Assembly (NCBI RefSeq): GCF_014334335.1
Contig: NZ_JACSEU010000001.1
Coordinates: 62,001 to 126,000 of the forward strand
Length of the DNA: 64,000 nucleotides
Origin: Treponema sp. Marseille-Q3903
GTDB lineage: Bacteria > Spirochaetota > Spirochaetia > Treponematales > Treponemataceae
Reading direction: 5' to 3'
Part shown: in pieces, positions 9,407 to 18,840 of the stretch
Layout: every line of letters starts with the position of its first letter
Position numbering within the stretch: position 1 is the stretch's first letter
Notes under the pieces: generated by a model
What the model saw: only the letters and a program-made list of their open reading frames with translations
Told to the model about the DNA's origin: nothing
The model's database searches: none
Made by a program: the position numbers and the translations under genes

Positions 9407-9476
9407 ACGGTAATATTATTCACTTATTGAAACGTCAAAATAATAGTGTTACAGTCAGAATCAGGAGATGATTAAA

Positions 9477-10493
9477 TTGAACAAATCGGAATTCAAAACA
9501 TTTCTAGCATGTATTCCAAAAGCAGAATTGCATATTCATCTTGAAGCAGTTATCACTCTATCAGGAGTAAAAAAACTTTATAAAAACAAATACGGAAAAG
9601 AGATGTCAAAAGAAGAACAGGAGTCTCTCTTCTCTTACAACGACTTAAACGGTTTTATAGAAGTTTTTCTCAAAATTCAAGAAATGTACAGTTCTGTAGA
9701 TGACTTTAACCTTGTGTTTGATGAACTAGAAAAATATCTTGTGGAAAATGGAATTGTATACACCGAAGTGTTTTTTGCACCGACTTCATTTTTGAAGATG
9801 GGCTTTAAATACGAAGATATGGTAAAAATCTTCCACAAAAAAATCACGGAGATTAAAGAAAAACGTGGAATCACAGTAAAATTACTGATGGATGTATCTC
9901 GCACATTCGGCTGTAAAAATGCGATGAATAACTATAGCCTTTTCAAGAAATATCCGTGTGAAGACATAATTGGGATTGGTCTTGGCGGTGCTGAATCAAA
10001 AGGACCTGCAAAAGATTTTGCTCCTGTCTATGACCTTGCACATAAAGACGGATTTAAAGCTGTTGCCCATGCCGGAGAAGATGTCGGTCCCGAATCTATT
10101 TGGGATTCTATAAATTATCTTCATGCGCAGCGCATTGGGCACGGAATTACAGCGATTCAGGACGAAAAACTGATGGAAGAGCTCACGAAAACAAAACTTC
10201 CGATTGAAATCTGTATTTCATCAAATACATTCACAAAAAAAATCGTTCAAAAAGCAAAAGACCATCCTGTCCGCGAGTTTTATGACCGAGGGATGATGGT
10301 AAACATCAACACAGATGACCCTGTTTTCTTTAAGACGACTTTGCTCAACGAATATTGGATTTGTTACAGCGAACTGAACTTCACGATGGACGAAATCAAA
10401 GAACTCGTAAAAAACGGGTTTACATCATCATTTATGAGCGAAAAAGAAAAACAAAAAGCGATCAAAGCTGTAGACGAAGCTTGGAAATTGTAA
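9477..10493 (+). CDS. add: Adenosine/adenine deaminase family protein
   Basis: I choose the TTG at 9477 as start. The only ribosome site (AGGAG, 9463-9467) abuts the in-frame ATG at 9468 with no spacing but sits nine bases from the TTG. The resulting protein is 338 residues. Metal ligands and catalytic residues are present: HIHLEA (H19, H21), AHAGED, RIGHG and NINTDDP. This is the full set for the adenosine deaminase superfamily, which hydrolyses the purine 6-amino group in salvage. The HLEA instead of HLDG is also seen in adenine deaminase-type members, so the substrate could be adenosine or adenine. A methyltransferase gene follows. Confidence 0.85.
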   Translation: MNKSEFKTFLACIPKAELHIHLEAVITLSGVKKLYKNKYGKEMSKEEQESLFSYNDLNGFIEVFLKIQEMYSSVDDFNLVFDELEKYLVENGIVYTEVFFAPTSFLKMGFKYEDMVKIFHKKITEIKEKRGITVKLLMDVSRTFGCKNAMNNYSLFKKYPCEDIIGIGLGGAESKGPAKDFAPVYDLAHKDGFKAVAHAGEDVGPESIWDSINYLHAQRIGHGITAIQDEKLMEELTKTKLPIEICISSNTFTKKIVQKAKDHPVREFYDRGMMVNINTDDPVFFKTTLLNEYWICYSELNFTMDEIKELVKNGFTSSFMSEKEKQKAIKAVDEAWKL

Positions 10494-10538
10494 AAAACAT
10501 ATCTTCCAAAACATTTTTGCAATTTTTATGTCCAAAAT

Positions 10539-11357
10539 ATGACTAAGCTCGAACAATATTACAATAAATTTCACGAAGAACACAGATTAGAGACTCGGCA
10601 CGGAATTGTAGAATTTTCGACAACTCTAAAGTATATTTTAAAATGTGCTGAAGAGTTGGCATGTGCGGAAAAATCTGTTCTACAGGCAAATCAAGAAGTG
10701 CCCCGCAAACTAAAAATAGCTGATATAGGTGCTGGAACTGGGCGCTATTCTGTAGAGCTTTGTCACAGAGGTTTTGATGTAACTGCAGTCGAGCTTGTAC
10801 CACACAATCTTGAGATATTGCGAGACAAACACGAAAACATAAAAACATGGAAAGGCGATGCGCGTGACCTTCACTTTTTAGATGACGAAGCTTTTGACAT
10901 AACTTTATTGTTCGGGCCGCTTTATCATCTTCATGGAGAAGAAAACAAACTCAAAGCTCTTTCGGAAGCAAAAAGAATCACAAAAAAAGGCGGAAATATT
11001 CTAGTTGCATACGTGATGGACGACTACAGTGTGATTACATATTGTTTTAAAGAACACAACCTCGAAGAAGTTTTAAAAAAAGGCGGGCTCACCCAAGACT
11101 TTCACACAATCTGCACAAAAGACGATTTATACGATTACGTACGGATTTCAGATATAGACGTGCTGAATAAAAAAGCTGACCTTGAGCGTATAAAAATTAT
11201 CTCCGCAGATGGACCTGCTGATTATATGCGCCGCGAACTCAATGAAATGTCTGATGCGGAATTTGATGCTTTTTTAAAATATCATCATGCAAACTGCGAA
11301 CGACCAGAACTTCTAGGAGCTGGCAGCCACACTGTAGATATTTTAAGAAAATCATAA
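10539..11357 (+). CDS. Class I SAM-dependent methyltransferase
   Basis: 272 residues. The SAM-binding motif I (KIADIGAGTGRYSVELCHRG, followed by an acidic residue in VTAVELV) and the post-motif LLFGPLYHL are clear. This places it in the Methyltransf_11/25 small-molecule group; the substrate cannot be told. The C-terminus (LLGAGSHTVDILRKS) is typical of stand-alone family members annotated only as methyltransferases. It lies 45 bases after the deaminase gene on the same strand and converges on ettA. Confidence 0.8.
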   Translation: MTKLEQYYNKFHEEHRLETRHGIVEFSTTLKYILKCAEELACAEKSVLQANQEVPRKLKIADIGAGTGRYSVELCHRGFDVTAVELVPHNLEILRDKHENIKTWKGDARDLHFLDDEAFDITLLFGPLYHLHGEENKLKALSEAKRITKKGGNILVAYVMDDYSVITYCFKEHNLEEVLKKGGLTQDFHTICTKDDLYDYVRISDIDVLNKKADLERIKIISADGPADYMRRELNEMSDAEFDAFLKYHHANCERPELLGAGSHTVDILRKS

Positions 11358-11403
11358 ATCAGCAAATCCTTTACCTTTATGAATTGTAATTAAAAAATAA
11401 AAT

Positions 11404-13140
11404 TTATCGGCTCAATTTTCTGTATACAACGCGTTTTGGAACTCCGGCTTCTTCACCGAACTGCTGCTTTTTCCACTCTGCGTATTCAGACCAGTTTCCT
11501 TCAAAAAACCGAACTTCTGAATTGTTTTCAAATGCTAGAATATGCGTACATATACGGTCTAAAAACCATCTGTCATGACTTACGACCAAAGCACAGCCTG
11601 CAAAATCTTCAAGAGCCTCTTCAAGCGCACGAACAGTCTGAACATCGAGGTCGTTTGTAGGTTCATCGAACAAAAGAACGTTTCCGCTTTCCTTTAGCAT
11701 CATACCCAAATTCAAACGGTTTCTTTCACCGCCGGAAAGCACGCTGACTTTTTTGTTCTGGTCTGGTCCTATAAAATTGAACCATCCGCAGTATGCATGA
11801 GCGTTGATTTCGCGAACTCCGCCTTCAAGAGCACGACCTTTTTCATCGACAGCACCGAGTTTCACAATATCACCGCCACCGCCGAGAGTTTCATAAACAG
11901 TTTTGTTCATGTCGAGTCCTGAACGCATCTGATCGACATAGACAAGTTTTACTGTAGAGCCAACTTTTATCTCTCCTGAATCAGGTTTTTCTCCATCAGG
12001 AAGCCCTGCGGCATCTACAATCATCTTAAAAAGCGTTGTTTTACCTGCCCCATTTGGTCCGACAATTCCGACAATTGCGCCGGCAGGAATATGAACGTTG
12101 AGATTTTCAAACAAGAGTTTGTCGCCGAAAGATTTTGTCAGGTTTTCTATATCAATCACCTGACCGCCGAGCCGTGGACCTGCCGGTATCGAAATCTGAG
12201 TATCTTTCAACTGCTTTTTACTTTCCTGAGCCATGAGCTCGTTGTATCTGGTGATGTGTTCCTTGTGCTTTGCCTGACGCCCTTTAGCACCCATGTGAAT
12301 CCATTCCAATTCCCGCTGAATCTCTTTTTGGCGCATGCTTTCATTTTTATTTTCCTGAGCAAGGCGCGCCTCTTTTTGTTCAAGCCAGCTCGAATAATTT
12401 CCCTTAAATGGATAGCCTTCTCCGCGGTCGAGTTCCAAAATCCATCCTGCAACATCGTCCAAAAAATAACGGTCGTGAGTTATCGCAATCACAGTTCCCG
12501 GATATGTGTGAAGATGATTTTCAAGCCATGCGACTGTTTCGGCATCAAGGTGGTTTGTAGGTTCATCTAAAAGAAGGATGTCAGGTTTTTGAAGAAGAAG
12601 ACGGCACAATGCAACACGACGACGCTCACCGCCTGAAAGGACATCTACAATCTGCTCGGCAGGGGGACAGCGCAGCGCATCCATCGCAAGTTCAAGGTTG
12701 TTGTCAAGGTTCCAAGCATCACAAGCGTCAAGCTGTTCTTGTATTTCACCTTGCCTAGCGCAAAGTTTGTCAAAATCGGCATCAGGGTCACCAAACGCTT
12801 CGTTGATTTTATCAAATTCTGCGAGGAGGTCTGTAATCGGCTTTACGCCTTCTTTTACGATGTCCATCACAGTTTTACCTTTTTCAAGCTGAGGTTCTTG
12901 TTCAAGATATCCTATAGAGTATCCTGGAGCGAGATGAGTTTCTCCGACAAAATCTTTGTCGACTCCTGCAAGGATTTTAAAAAGCGAAGATTTACCGGAA
13001 CCGTTTGCTCCAATCACGCCGATTTTCGCACCATAATAATACGAAATGCTGATATCTTTAAGGACAACTTTTGTTCCATACGAACGCGAAACTCTGTCCA
13101 TTGTATATATTATTTTTTTGTCATCAAATGTTTTTGCCAT
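11404..13140 (-). CDS. ettA: EttA, energy-dependent translational throttle ABC-F ATPase
   Basis: 578 residues with two ABC domains. First Walker A is GANGSGKSS, first signature LSGGERRRVAL. Second Walker A is GPNGAGKTT, second signature LSGGERNRLNL, with matching Walker B DEPTNHLD and DEPTNDLD. An arm/linker region (about 240-310) lies between. No membrane domain exists; ABC-F proteins bind the ribosomal E site and gate the first elongation steps according to ATP/ADP level. The overall order and the start (IYTMDRVSRSYG) are specific to EttA. A good AAGGAG site precedes the ATG. Confidence 0.93.
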   Translation of the reverse strand: MAKTFDDKKIIYTMDRVSRSYGTKVVLKDISISYYYGAKIGVIGANGSGKSSLFKILAGVDKDFVGETHLAPGYSIGYLEQEPQLEKGKTVMDIVKEGVKPITDLLAEFDKINEAFGDPDADFDKLCARQGEIQEQLDACDAWNLDNNLELAMDALRCPPAEQIVDVLSGGERRRVALCRLLLQKPDILLLDEPTNHLDAETVAWLENHLHTYPGTVIAITHDRYFLDDVAGWILELDRGEGYPFKGNYSSWLEQKEARLAQENKNESMRQKEIQRELEWIHMGAKGRQAKHKEHITRYNELMAQESKKQLKDTQISIPAGPRLGGQVIDIENLTKSFGDKLLFENLNVHIPAGAIVGIVGPNGAGKTTLFKMIVDAAGLPDGEKPDSGEIKVGSTVKLVYVDQMRSGLDMNKTVYETLGGGGDIVKLGAVDEKGRALEGGVREINAHAYCGWFNFIGPDQNKKVSVLSGGERNRLNLGMMLKESGNVLLFDEPTNDLDVQTVRALEEALEDFAGCALVVSHDRWFLDRICTHILAFENNSEVRFFEGNWSEYAEWKKQQFGEEAGVPKRVVYRKLSR

Positions 13141-13225
13141 CTCGAATATCTCCTTAAACTATAATGAAGCAAAGTTTAACATATATTGAATAATTCAACT
13201 AGGGAATATGTTCAAGAATGCGTAC

Positions 13226-15289
13226 CTATCGTTTTAAGTAAACCATCAGCAGCATGATGTCGCTGTTTCGTATGCCTGAAATGCGGTTTGCCTGCCCCAA
13301 AGTCACAGGTCTAATCTGCTCGAGCTTAAGCCGCGATTCTGCAGACAAAGAAGGTATCGAACCGTAATCAAAATCTGCCGGGATATGAGCGTTTTCCATT
13401 TTGTGAAGTTTTTCCACACGCTTGTCTTGCTTTTCAATGTAATATTTATATTTGACTTCGATTTTTGCTTCTTGCCAGTCTTTTTCCGGGTAGCCGGGGT
13501 TTTCCATTTCAGGATTTTTCAAAAGCTGTGATTCAATTTCTTCAAGCCGCGCATATTTTTCGTTTACAGCATCGAACTGTGCCTGCGTTTTCAGACCACA
13601 TTCAAAAGCATATTTTACAAGGCGGCGGTCGGCTGTATCGTGTCTAAGCTTCAACCTGTATTCAGCGCGTGCCGTAAACATACGGTAAGGCTCTTTTGTC
13701 CCAAGCGTCACGAGGTCATCGATTAAAACACCTATATACGCTTCATCGCGACCGAGAATTATCGGTTTATACTCAGGAATAAATTCGAATTTGTCATAGC
13801 CTGATTCATGTTGAAATTTTGCTTCATATTGATTTAATTCTTTTGTTTCACGTTCAGAAAATTCTGCAAATTGACGCTTTTCGTCGGCTGTCATATCATT
13901 TTTGAGGCAAAAAAATCCGGGCTCCATGCTCAAAGGAACTCCGTTTAAAGATTCAGGGATTGGACTCAACGGTCCACACTGAGCAATATGGGAGCGCGCA
14001 TAAAGACTTGCGTTTATCCCAGCGATGAGCCCCTGCCCAGCCGCTTCTTCATACCCTGAAGTTCCGTTTATTTGACCCGCATTAAAAAGCCCTGCAACAC
14101 GTTTTGTCTCCAACGAAGGATACAGCTGCGTCGGCTCAACAAAATCGTATTCTACTGCGTACCCGGGACGGCTCTGGACGGCGTTTTCAAATCCGCTCAT
14201 CGTTCTCATAAAAGCGTCCTGAACAGATTCCGGCAAACTCGAAGAAAGTCCGTTCAGATAAATCTCTTCAGTTTCAATGCCCTCCGGTTCAACAAAAATC
14301 TGATGGCGATCACGTTCCTTAAAGCGCATGACTTTATCTTCGATTGATGGACAATAGCGAGGTCCGATTCCGCTTATCTTTGACGAGTACAGCGGAGAGC
14401 GACCAATATTGTCGCGGATTATTTTATGAGTTTCTTCATTTGTGAATACTATATGGCAAGGGACAAATGGGCGTTCAACAGTTTCATCATCAAAGCTGAA
14501 CGGAATAACTTCGCTGTCGCCAGGCTGTTCTTCAAGCTTAGAAAAGTCGATTGTTTTACGAAGAATACGAGGCGGTGTACCTGTTTTAAGGCGTCCGGTC
14601 GTGAACCCAAGTCGATGAAGACTTTCTGTTAAACCGTAAACAGCAGATTCCCCGACACGACCGCAAGGAGCATCGTATTCGCCGATAAAAATGCGTCCAC
14701 CTAGAAATGTGCCCGTTGTTAACACTACGGAACGCACTGGAATAATTCTCCCACGCTCCGTGACAATTCCTGTTACTTTTTGACGCATCCCCGATTTTGC
14801 AGCCAAAGTTTCCCCTGAGTGACGGCTTTCGCCGGGAATTGACCCTTTTTCTGCATGGCTGTCAGAATTTGGAGGAAGAGGCGTTGAAGATGCAGTTGTG
14901 AGAACATCTATAACTGTGTCCATAAGAGTAAAAAGGTTTGGGGTCTGCTCACATATTTTTCGAGCAAGCATTGAGTATGCAATTTTATCTGCTTGAGAGC
15001 GAGGTGCTTGGACGGCAGGTCCGCGGCTTTTGTTTAGCATTCGGAACTGAATCATGGAGCGGTCGATGAGCTTAGCCATTTCGCCGCCGAGCGCATCGAT
15101 TTCGCGGACAATGTTGCCTTTTGCAATTCCCCCTATAGATGGATTGCAGCTCAGCCTGCCGATTGTATCCGGAGTTTGTGTAATAAGAACAGTTTTAAGC
15201 CCCATCCGTGCAGCGGCAAGAGCTGCTTCAATTCCTGCATGGCCGGCGCCAACTACAGCAACATCGTAATAATCATAAAACCCGGGCAT
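13226..15289 (-). CDS. mnmG: MnmG (GidA), tRNA U34 carboxymethylaminomethyl modification
   Basis: 687 residues, about 55 longer than the usual protein. The N-terminal FAD site (VVGAGHAGIEAALAAARMG) and the family signature (GTPPRI, SGYEEAAGQGLIAGINA) are intact. The C-terminal domain ends RISGIRNSDIMLLMVYLKR as expected. With MnmE it installs cmnm5 at wobble U34 of several tRNAs. The extra length comes mainly from a Ser/Pro/Gly-rich insertion at about residues 147-187 in the FAD domain. A GAGG ribosome site and a good promoter precede it. Confidence 0.95.
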   Translation of the reverse strand: MPGFYDYYDVAVVGAGHAGIEAALAAARMGLKTVLITQTPDTIGRLSCNPSIGGIAKGNIVREIDALGGEMAKLIDRSMIQFRMLNKSRGPAVQAPRSQADKIAYSMLARKICEQTPNLFTLMDTVIDVLTTASSTPLPPNSDSHAEKGSIPGESRHSGETLAAKSGMRQKVTGIVTERGRIIPVRSVVLTTGTFLGGRIFIGEYDAPCGRVGESAVYGLTESLHRLGFTTGRLKTGTPPRILRKTIDFSKLEEQPGDSEVIPFSFDDETVERPFVPCHIVFTNEETHKIIRDNIGRSPLYSSKISGIGPRYCPSIEDKVMRFKERDRHQIFVEPEGIETEEIYLNGLSSSLPESVQDAFMRTMSGFENAVQSRPGYAVEYDFVEPTQLYPSLETKRVAGLFNAGQINGTSGYEEAAGQGLIAGINASLYARSHIAQCGPLSPIPESLNGVPLSMEPGFFCLKNDMTADEKRQFAEFSERETKELNQYEAKFQHESGYDKFEFIPEYKPIILGRDEAYIGVLIDDLVTLGTKEPYRMFTARAEYRLKLRHDTADRRLVKYAFECGLKTQAQFDAVNEKYARLEEIESQLLKNPEMENPGYPEKDWQEAKIEVKYKYYIEKQDKRVEKLHKMENAHIPADFDYGSIPSLSAESRLKLEQIRPVTLGQANRISGIRNSDIMLLMVYLKR

Positions 15290-15307
15290 TTTTTTCCTCG
15301 TGCAAGG

Positions 15308-15336
15308 ATTATACTTAAAACGCCATTTTTTTACAA
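15308..15336 (-). promoter_or_regulatory. Promoter for mnmG
   Basis: Minus strand: -35 TTGTAA (15331-15336), 17-bp spacer, -10 TATAAT (15308-15313). It lies about 19 bases before the mnmG start, leaving room for a short leader with the GAGG ribosome site. Confidence 0.65.
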
Positions 15337-15406
15337 TAAAACATCATTGTGAGAATTTGCGTATAAAAAGGCTGATTTATAGCAAACGCACCGTAAAAAT
15401 AAAACA

Positions 15407-16075
15407 TCACCCGATGCCTAAAATCACTTTTGCCATTTCAGATGGAGTCATGACAATGATTTTTGCACCGTGCTGAGCCAGAAAATCTTTGCCTCGAAAT
15501 CCCCATGCGCAGCCGATTGCATCCAAACCTGCATTTGTGCCTGTTTGAATATCAACTTCTGAGTCGCCTATAAAAACTGCCTTTTTACAATCTGAACTGC
15601 ATTCAAATCCAAAATGATTAAAAATCTCGTAAACTCCAACAGGGTCGGGTTTGTGAGGTTTGCCTTTTCGCCCACCGGAAACATAATCGATTAAATCTGG
15701 AAAATAATTATCACAGAGTTTTTTTGCAGCGGTTTCATCTTTGTTTGTGTTTACTGCAATTTTTACCCCAGCAGACTTAAGAGCCTTGAAAGCTTCTATC
15801 ATTCCGTCATAAGGTGCTGTTTTTATTTCGCAGTGATTTCTGTAATAATCGATAAAATCTGCAAGCACTTGATTGTATTTCGGGTTGTTGACGCCATCAG
15901 GAATCGCTCTTTCAATCAGCTTTGGGATTCCGTTTCCGACCATCAGACGAACGTTGTCAACAGTGTGTTCAGGAAATTCAAATTTTTTCATAATTGCATT
16001 TGTTGAATCTGCAAGGTCCTGGAGCGTGTTTAAGATTGTTCCGTCTAAATCAAAAATTGCAAGTAAATATTTCAT
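15407..16075 (-). CDS. gph: HAD hydrolase, phosphoglycolate phosphatase type
   Basis: Starting at the ATG at 16075 gives 222 residues beginning MKYLLAIFDLDGTILNT. The HAD motif I nucleophile is DLDGT, motif II lies in IAVNTNKDE, and motifs III/IV are in GKPHKPDPVG and VFIGDSEVDIQTG. The helical cap after motif I is the subclass I type seen in Gph/PpaX. These dephosphorylate 2-phosphoglycolate or similar small phosphates. The frame stays open 44 codons further upstream, but a strong promoter lies seven bases before this ATG, so that extension is not coding. Confidence 0.85.
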   Translation of the reverse strand: MKYLLAIFDLDGTILNTLQDLADSTNAIMKKFEFPEHTVDNVRLMVGNGIPKLIERAIPDGVNNPKYNQVLADFIDYYRNHCEIKTAPYDGMIEAFKALKSAGVKIAVNTNKDETAAKKLCDNYFPDLIDYVSGGRKGKPHKPDPVGVYEIFNHFGFECSSDCKKAVFIGDSEVDIQTGTNAGLDAIGCAWGFRGKDFLAQHGAKIIVMTPSEMAKVILGIG

Positions 16076-16082
16076 ATATCCG

Positions 16083-16111
16083 ACTATAATGATTTTTGTT
16101 TTTTTTAGCAA
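16083..16111 (-). promoter_or_regulatory. Promoter giving a predicted leaderless gph mRNA
   Basis: Minus strand: TTGCTA (16106-16111), 17-bp spacer, TATAGT (16083-16088), then seven bases to the ATG at 16075. No Shine-Dalgarno site is possible in so short a leader. Confidence 0.65.
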
Positions 16112-16119
16112 ACTCTGAT

Positions 16120-16210
16120 TTTTTTTCCACCAGTTGCTATTTTCCCGCCGGTCGTCAATAAATTCCCATGTGTCTAACAATTTTTCCCGCCGGCGCCAAC
16201 GCATCAAAAA
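16120..16210. repeat. 21-bp-phased TTTTCCC(GCCGG) repeats between gph and prfA
   Basis: The 12-mer TTTTCCCGCCGG occurs at 16140-16151 and 16182-16193, exactly 42 bases apart. A weaker AATTCCC copy lies midway, so CCC falls at 16144, 16165 and 16186 (period 21). Flanking sequence continues as looser T-tract/CC alternation. No coding potential or terminator explains it. The rest of this 239-base gap between gph and prfA holds only their two promoters. Confidence 0.5.
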
Positions 16211-16276
16211 ACTGAAAATATTTCACATCGGTAGCAAACACTCCTCGAGCCACAGTTTCGCCTATCAAACATTCGC

Positions 16277-16305
16277 TTTTCACTAAATAAAATCTGTGCT
16301 AGAAT
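16277..16305 (+). promoter_or_regulatory. Promoter for the prfA operon
   Basis: TTTTCA (16277-16282), 17-bp spacer, TAGAAT (16300-16305), then nine bases to the prfA ATG. The leader would be about 2-3 bases, so the mRNA is essentially leaderless. The -35 is weak. Confidence 0.45.
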
Positions 16306-16314
16306 ACCCGAACT

Positions 16315-17406
16315 ATGGATTTACTCAAAAAACTCGATGAATGTGAAAAACGCTTTAAAGAAGTCAACGACCTTGTCATGGATCCAAATCTTGTAAAAGA
16401 TCCGAAAAAGTACAAAGACACAATGCGTGAACATGGATATTTATCAGAATTATGTGAACTAAGTAAAAAATATAAAAACGTCCTTCAAGGTATCCAAGAT
16501 GCAAAAGAGATGATAACGTCGGAAGATGATGTTGAAATGAAAGAGATGGCTCGCGAAGAACTTAAAGAACTTGAAGAAAATCAGCCGAAGCTTGAAGAAG
16601 ATATAAAACTGAAACTCGTCCCTCCCGACCCTCTTGATGAAAAAAACATCATCCTTGAGATTCGCTCAGCCGCCGGCGGTGATGAAGCATCTTTATTTGT
16701 GCGCGACCTTTGGGAAATGTACACTCACCTTGCAGACAGAAAAGGTTGGAAAACAGAAACGATGGAAGTGCAGGAAACTGAAGTCGGCGGATTCAACAAA
16801 ATCGTAACATCAATAAGCGGTAAATTTGTATACGGAACACTGCGTTGGGAATCAGGCGTTCACCGTGTTCAGCGCGTTCCTCAAACAGAAAGTCAGGGAC
16901 GATTGCAGACTTCTACAGCGACAGTCGCAGTTTTGCCGGAAGCGGAAGAAACAGAAATCGAAATTAAACCGGGAGACGTTCGCGTTGACGTAATGCGGGC
17001 AGGAGGACCCGGAGGACAGTGTGTAAATACGACAGACTCTGCGGTACGCCTAACCCATATTCCAACAGGGATTGTTGTAATTCAACAAGATGAAAAATCA
17101 CAGATAAAAAACAAGGAAAAAGCGTTCCGCGTACTTCGTGCCAGATTGTTCGACCTTGAAGAATCTAAAAAACAGGAAGAACGAGCGGCAGCTCGCTCAA
17201 GCATGGTCGGCTCAGGTGCACGCTCTGAAAAAATCAGAACTTACAACTTTCCTCAAGACCGCGTAACAGACCATCGAATCAACTACAGCCAGCACAATCT
17301 CCCTTCTTTTATGATGGGCGACATGGACGATATGCTTGACGCCTTGAATGTCTACGCAAAAGAAGAGCAATTAAAGGCTGACGTAAGTTCTTTGAGTGAA
17401 GAGTAA
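16315..17406 (+). CDS. prfA: Peptide chain release factor 1
   Basis: 363 residues, usual RF1 length. The GGQ motif that triggers peptidyl-tRNA hydrolysis is at 233-235 (GGPGGQCVN). The RF1-type stop-codon recognition tripeptide PxT is PQT at 189-191 (RVPQTESQGR), which fits UAA/UAG decoding. It heads an operon with a DUF456 membrane protein and prmC, whose product methylates the GGQ glutamine. No Shine-Dalgarno site is visible. Confidence 0.96.
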   Translation: MDLLKKLDECEKRFKEVNDLVMDPNLVKDPKKYKDTMREHGYLSELCELSKKYKNVLQGIQDAKEMITSEDDVEMKEMAREELKELEENQPKLEEDIKLKLVPPDPLDEKNIILEIRSAAGGDEASLFVRDLWEMYTHLADRKGWKTETMEVQETEVGGFNKIVTSISGKFVYGTLRWESGVHRVQRVPQTESQGRLQTSTATVAVLPEAEETEIEIKPGDVRVDVMRAGGPGGQCVNTTDSAVRLTHIPTGIVVIQQDEKSQIKNKEKAFRVLRARLFDLEESKKQEERAAARSSMVGSGARSEKIRTYNFPQDRVTDHRINYSQHNLPSFMMGDMDDMLDALNVYAKEEQLKADVSSLSEE

Positions 17407-17408
17407 AA

Positions 17409-17897
17409 TTGGACTACAATATTTTGATAACAATAGCTGCAGGCATTATTCTCGTTGTTGGCTTAATAGGAACTGTTGTCCCGGTTCTTCCCGGAGTTCC
17501 TTTAGCGTGGCTCGGACTTCTTGCCGCTTTTTTTTCGTCGTACAATTCAGTTTCAATTCCAACACTTGTGATAACAGGAATCATTGCAGCTGCTGTCTCA
17601 ATTGCAGATAATTTTATTCCCGCTGCGATGACAAAAAAGTTCGGCGGAAGTAAATATGCAGTCAGAGGCTCCCTGCTCGGGATGATAATCGGATTTTTTA
17701 TCGGGCCTGTCGGTTTAGTTATTGGTCCGTTCGTAGGCGCTTTGATTGGAGAACTTATTCACTCAAACGGAAACTTTAGCGCTTCGCTCAAAACCGCAGT
17801 CGGTTCTTTTGCAGGATTTTTGTTCGGGACCGGGCTCAAACTGATAACAACACTTTGCTTTATCTGGATTTATATAGTTTCATTTTTTCATCGCTAA
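17409..17897 (+). CDS. DUF456 family small membrane protein
   Basis: 162 residues, almost entirely hydrophobic, with about four to five membrane spans. The N-terminal GLIGTVVPVLPGVPLAWLGLL segment and the later glycine-rich GSLLGMIIGFFIGPVGLVIGPFVGALIGEL segment are characteristic of DUF456 proteins. Their function is not known. Translation begins at a TTG two bases after the prfA stop codon. The position between prfA and prmC suggests only cotranscription, not a shared function. Confidence 0.8.
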   Translation: MDYNILITIAAGIILVVGLIGTVVPVLPGVPLAWLGLLAAFFSSYNSVSIPTLVITGIIAAAVSIADNFIPAAMTKKFGGSKYAVRGSLLGMIIGFFIGPVGLVIGPFVGALIGELIHSNGNFSASLKTAVGSFAGFLFGTGLKLITTLCFIWIYIVSFFHR

Positions 17898-17916
17898 GGT
17901 TAAACTAAGATTTCAG

Positions 17917-18819
17917 ATGAAAATATCAGAATTCAAAAAATCTGCTGTTGACAACCTGACCCCATTTTCTACCACACCCCAGCTCGACGCAGACGTTTTA
18001 ATACAACACGCTTTCAGCTATTCAAAAACCGAACTTTTGTTAAACCGCGATAAGCCGATAGACAATGAAAAACTTGCATGGCTCAATGACGCAGTTTCAA
18101 AACGCAAAAAAGGTTTCCCGATTGCATATATAATATGTCATAAAGAATTTTACGGCTATGACTTTTTTGTGACACCGGCAGTTTTAATTCCAAAACCTGA
18201 TACAGAAATTTTAGTAGAGCGTGCAATAGATACAATCATAACAAAAATGGAAGTACAACAGAACAAAATCCTGACAGTTTGCGACATGTGCACAGGGAGC
18301 GGTTGTATCGCGCTTTCAGTTTTAAAATCTCTAAAAGAAAATCACGATATTCCAGAAAACATGCTTCCGAAGTTCACGCTCGCAGATATATCTCAGCCTG
18401 CTCTGGAAATTGCAAAAAAAAACGCCGACAGCCTTTTACCGCAGACAGACAGAGTGCGCTTTATTCAGACAAATCTTTTTGAAATGCTGCCTCATTCTTT
18501 TGATGTGATTCTCTCGAACCCACCGTATATTCCTCACAAAATGGTAGATGTTTTATTAAAAGACGGAAGGGGTGAGCCTCGCCTTGCCCTCGACGGAGAC
18601 GTAAAACCCGACAGGACGAGAGGTGGCGACGACGGACTTGAAATCATAAGAAATTTAATTCCACAGGCAAAAGCACATCTTTCCCCGCGAGGAACTATTT
18701 TGATTGAAACCGGTGAATACAATGCGGAAAACGCAGAGAAAATCGCTCAATCATTTGGATTTAAAACGCGAATTCACAAAGACTTGGAAGGGCAATTACG
18801 TATTGTCGAGATGGAGTGA
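17917..18819 (+). CDS. prmC: PrmC (HemK), release factor glutamine methyltransferase
   Basis: 300 residues. The N-terminal helical domain (about 1-80) contains the PIAYIICHKEFYG segment that leads into the catalytic domain. SAM motif I is DMCTGSGCIAL (123-133), and the NPPY catalytic motif is at 201-204 (SNPPYIPH). It N5-methylates the glutamine of the GGQ motif in RF1/RF2. The prfA gene two positions upstream fits this role. Confidence 0.94.
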   Translation: MKISEFKKSAVDNLTPFSTTPQLDADVLIQHAFSYSKTELLLNRDKPIDNEKLAWLNDAVSKRKKGFPIAYIICHKEFYGYDFFVTPAVLIPKPDTEILVERAIDTIITKMEVQQNKILTVCDMCTGSGCIALSVLKSLKENHDIPENMLPKFTLADISQPALEIAKKNADSLLPQTDRVRFIQTNLFEMLPHSFDVILSNPPYIPHKMVDVLLKDGRGEPRLALDGDVKPDRTRGGDDGLEIIRNLIPQAKAHLSPRGTILIETGEYNAENAEKIAQSFGFKTRIHKDLEGQLRIVEME

Positions 18820-18840
18820 AGCAGCGTTTGATGGAGGGAA

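Noticed and set aside
16076-16207. Extra 44 N-terminal residues of the gph product
   Set aside because: The region contains the promoter and part of the phased repeat; the HAD fold starts exactly at the ATG at 16075.
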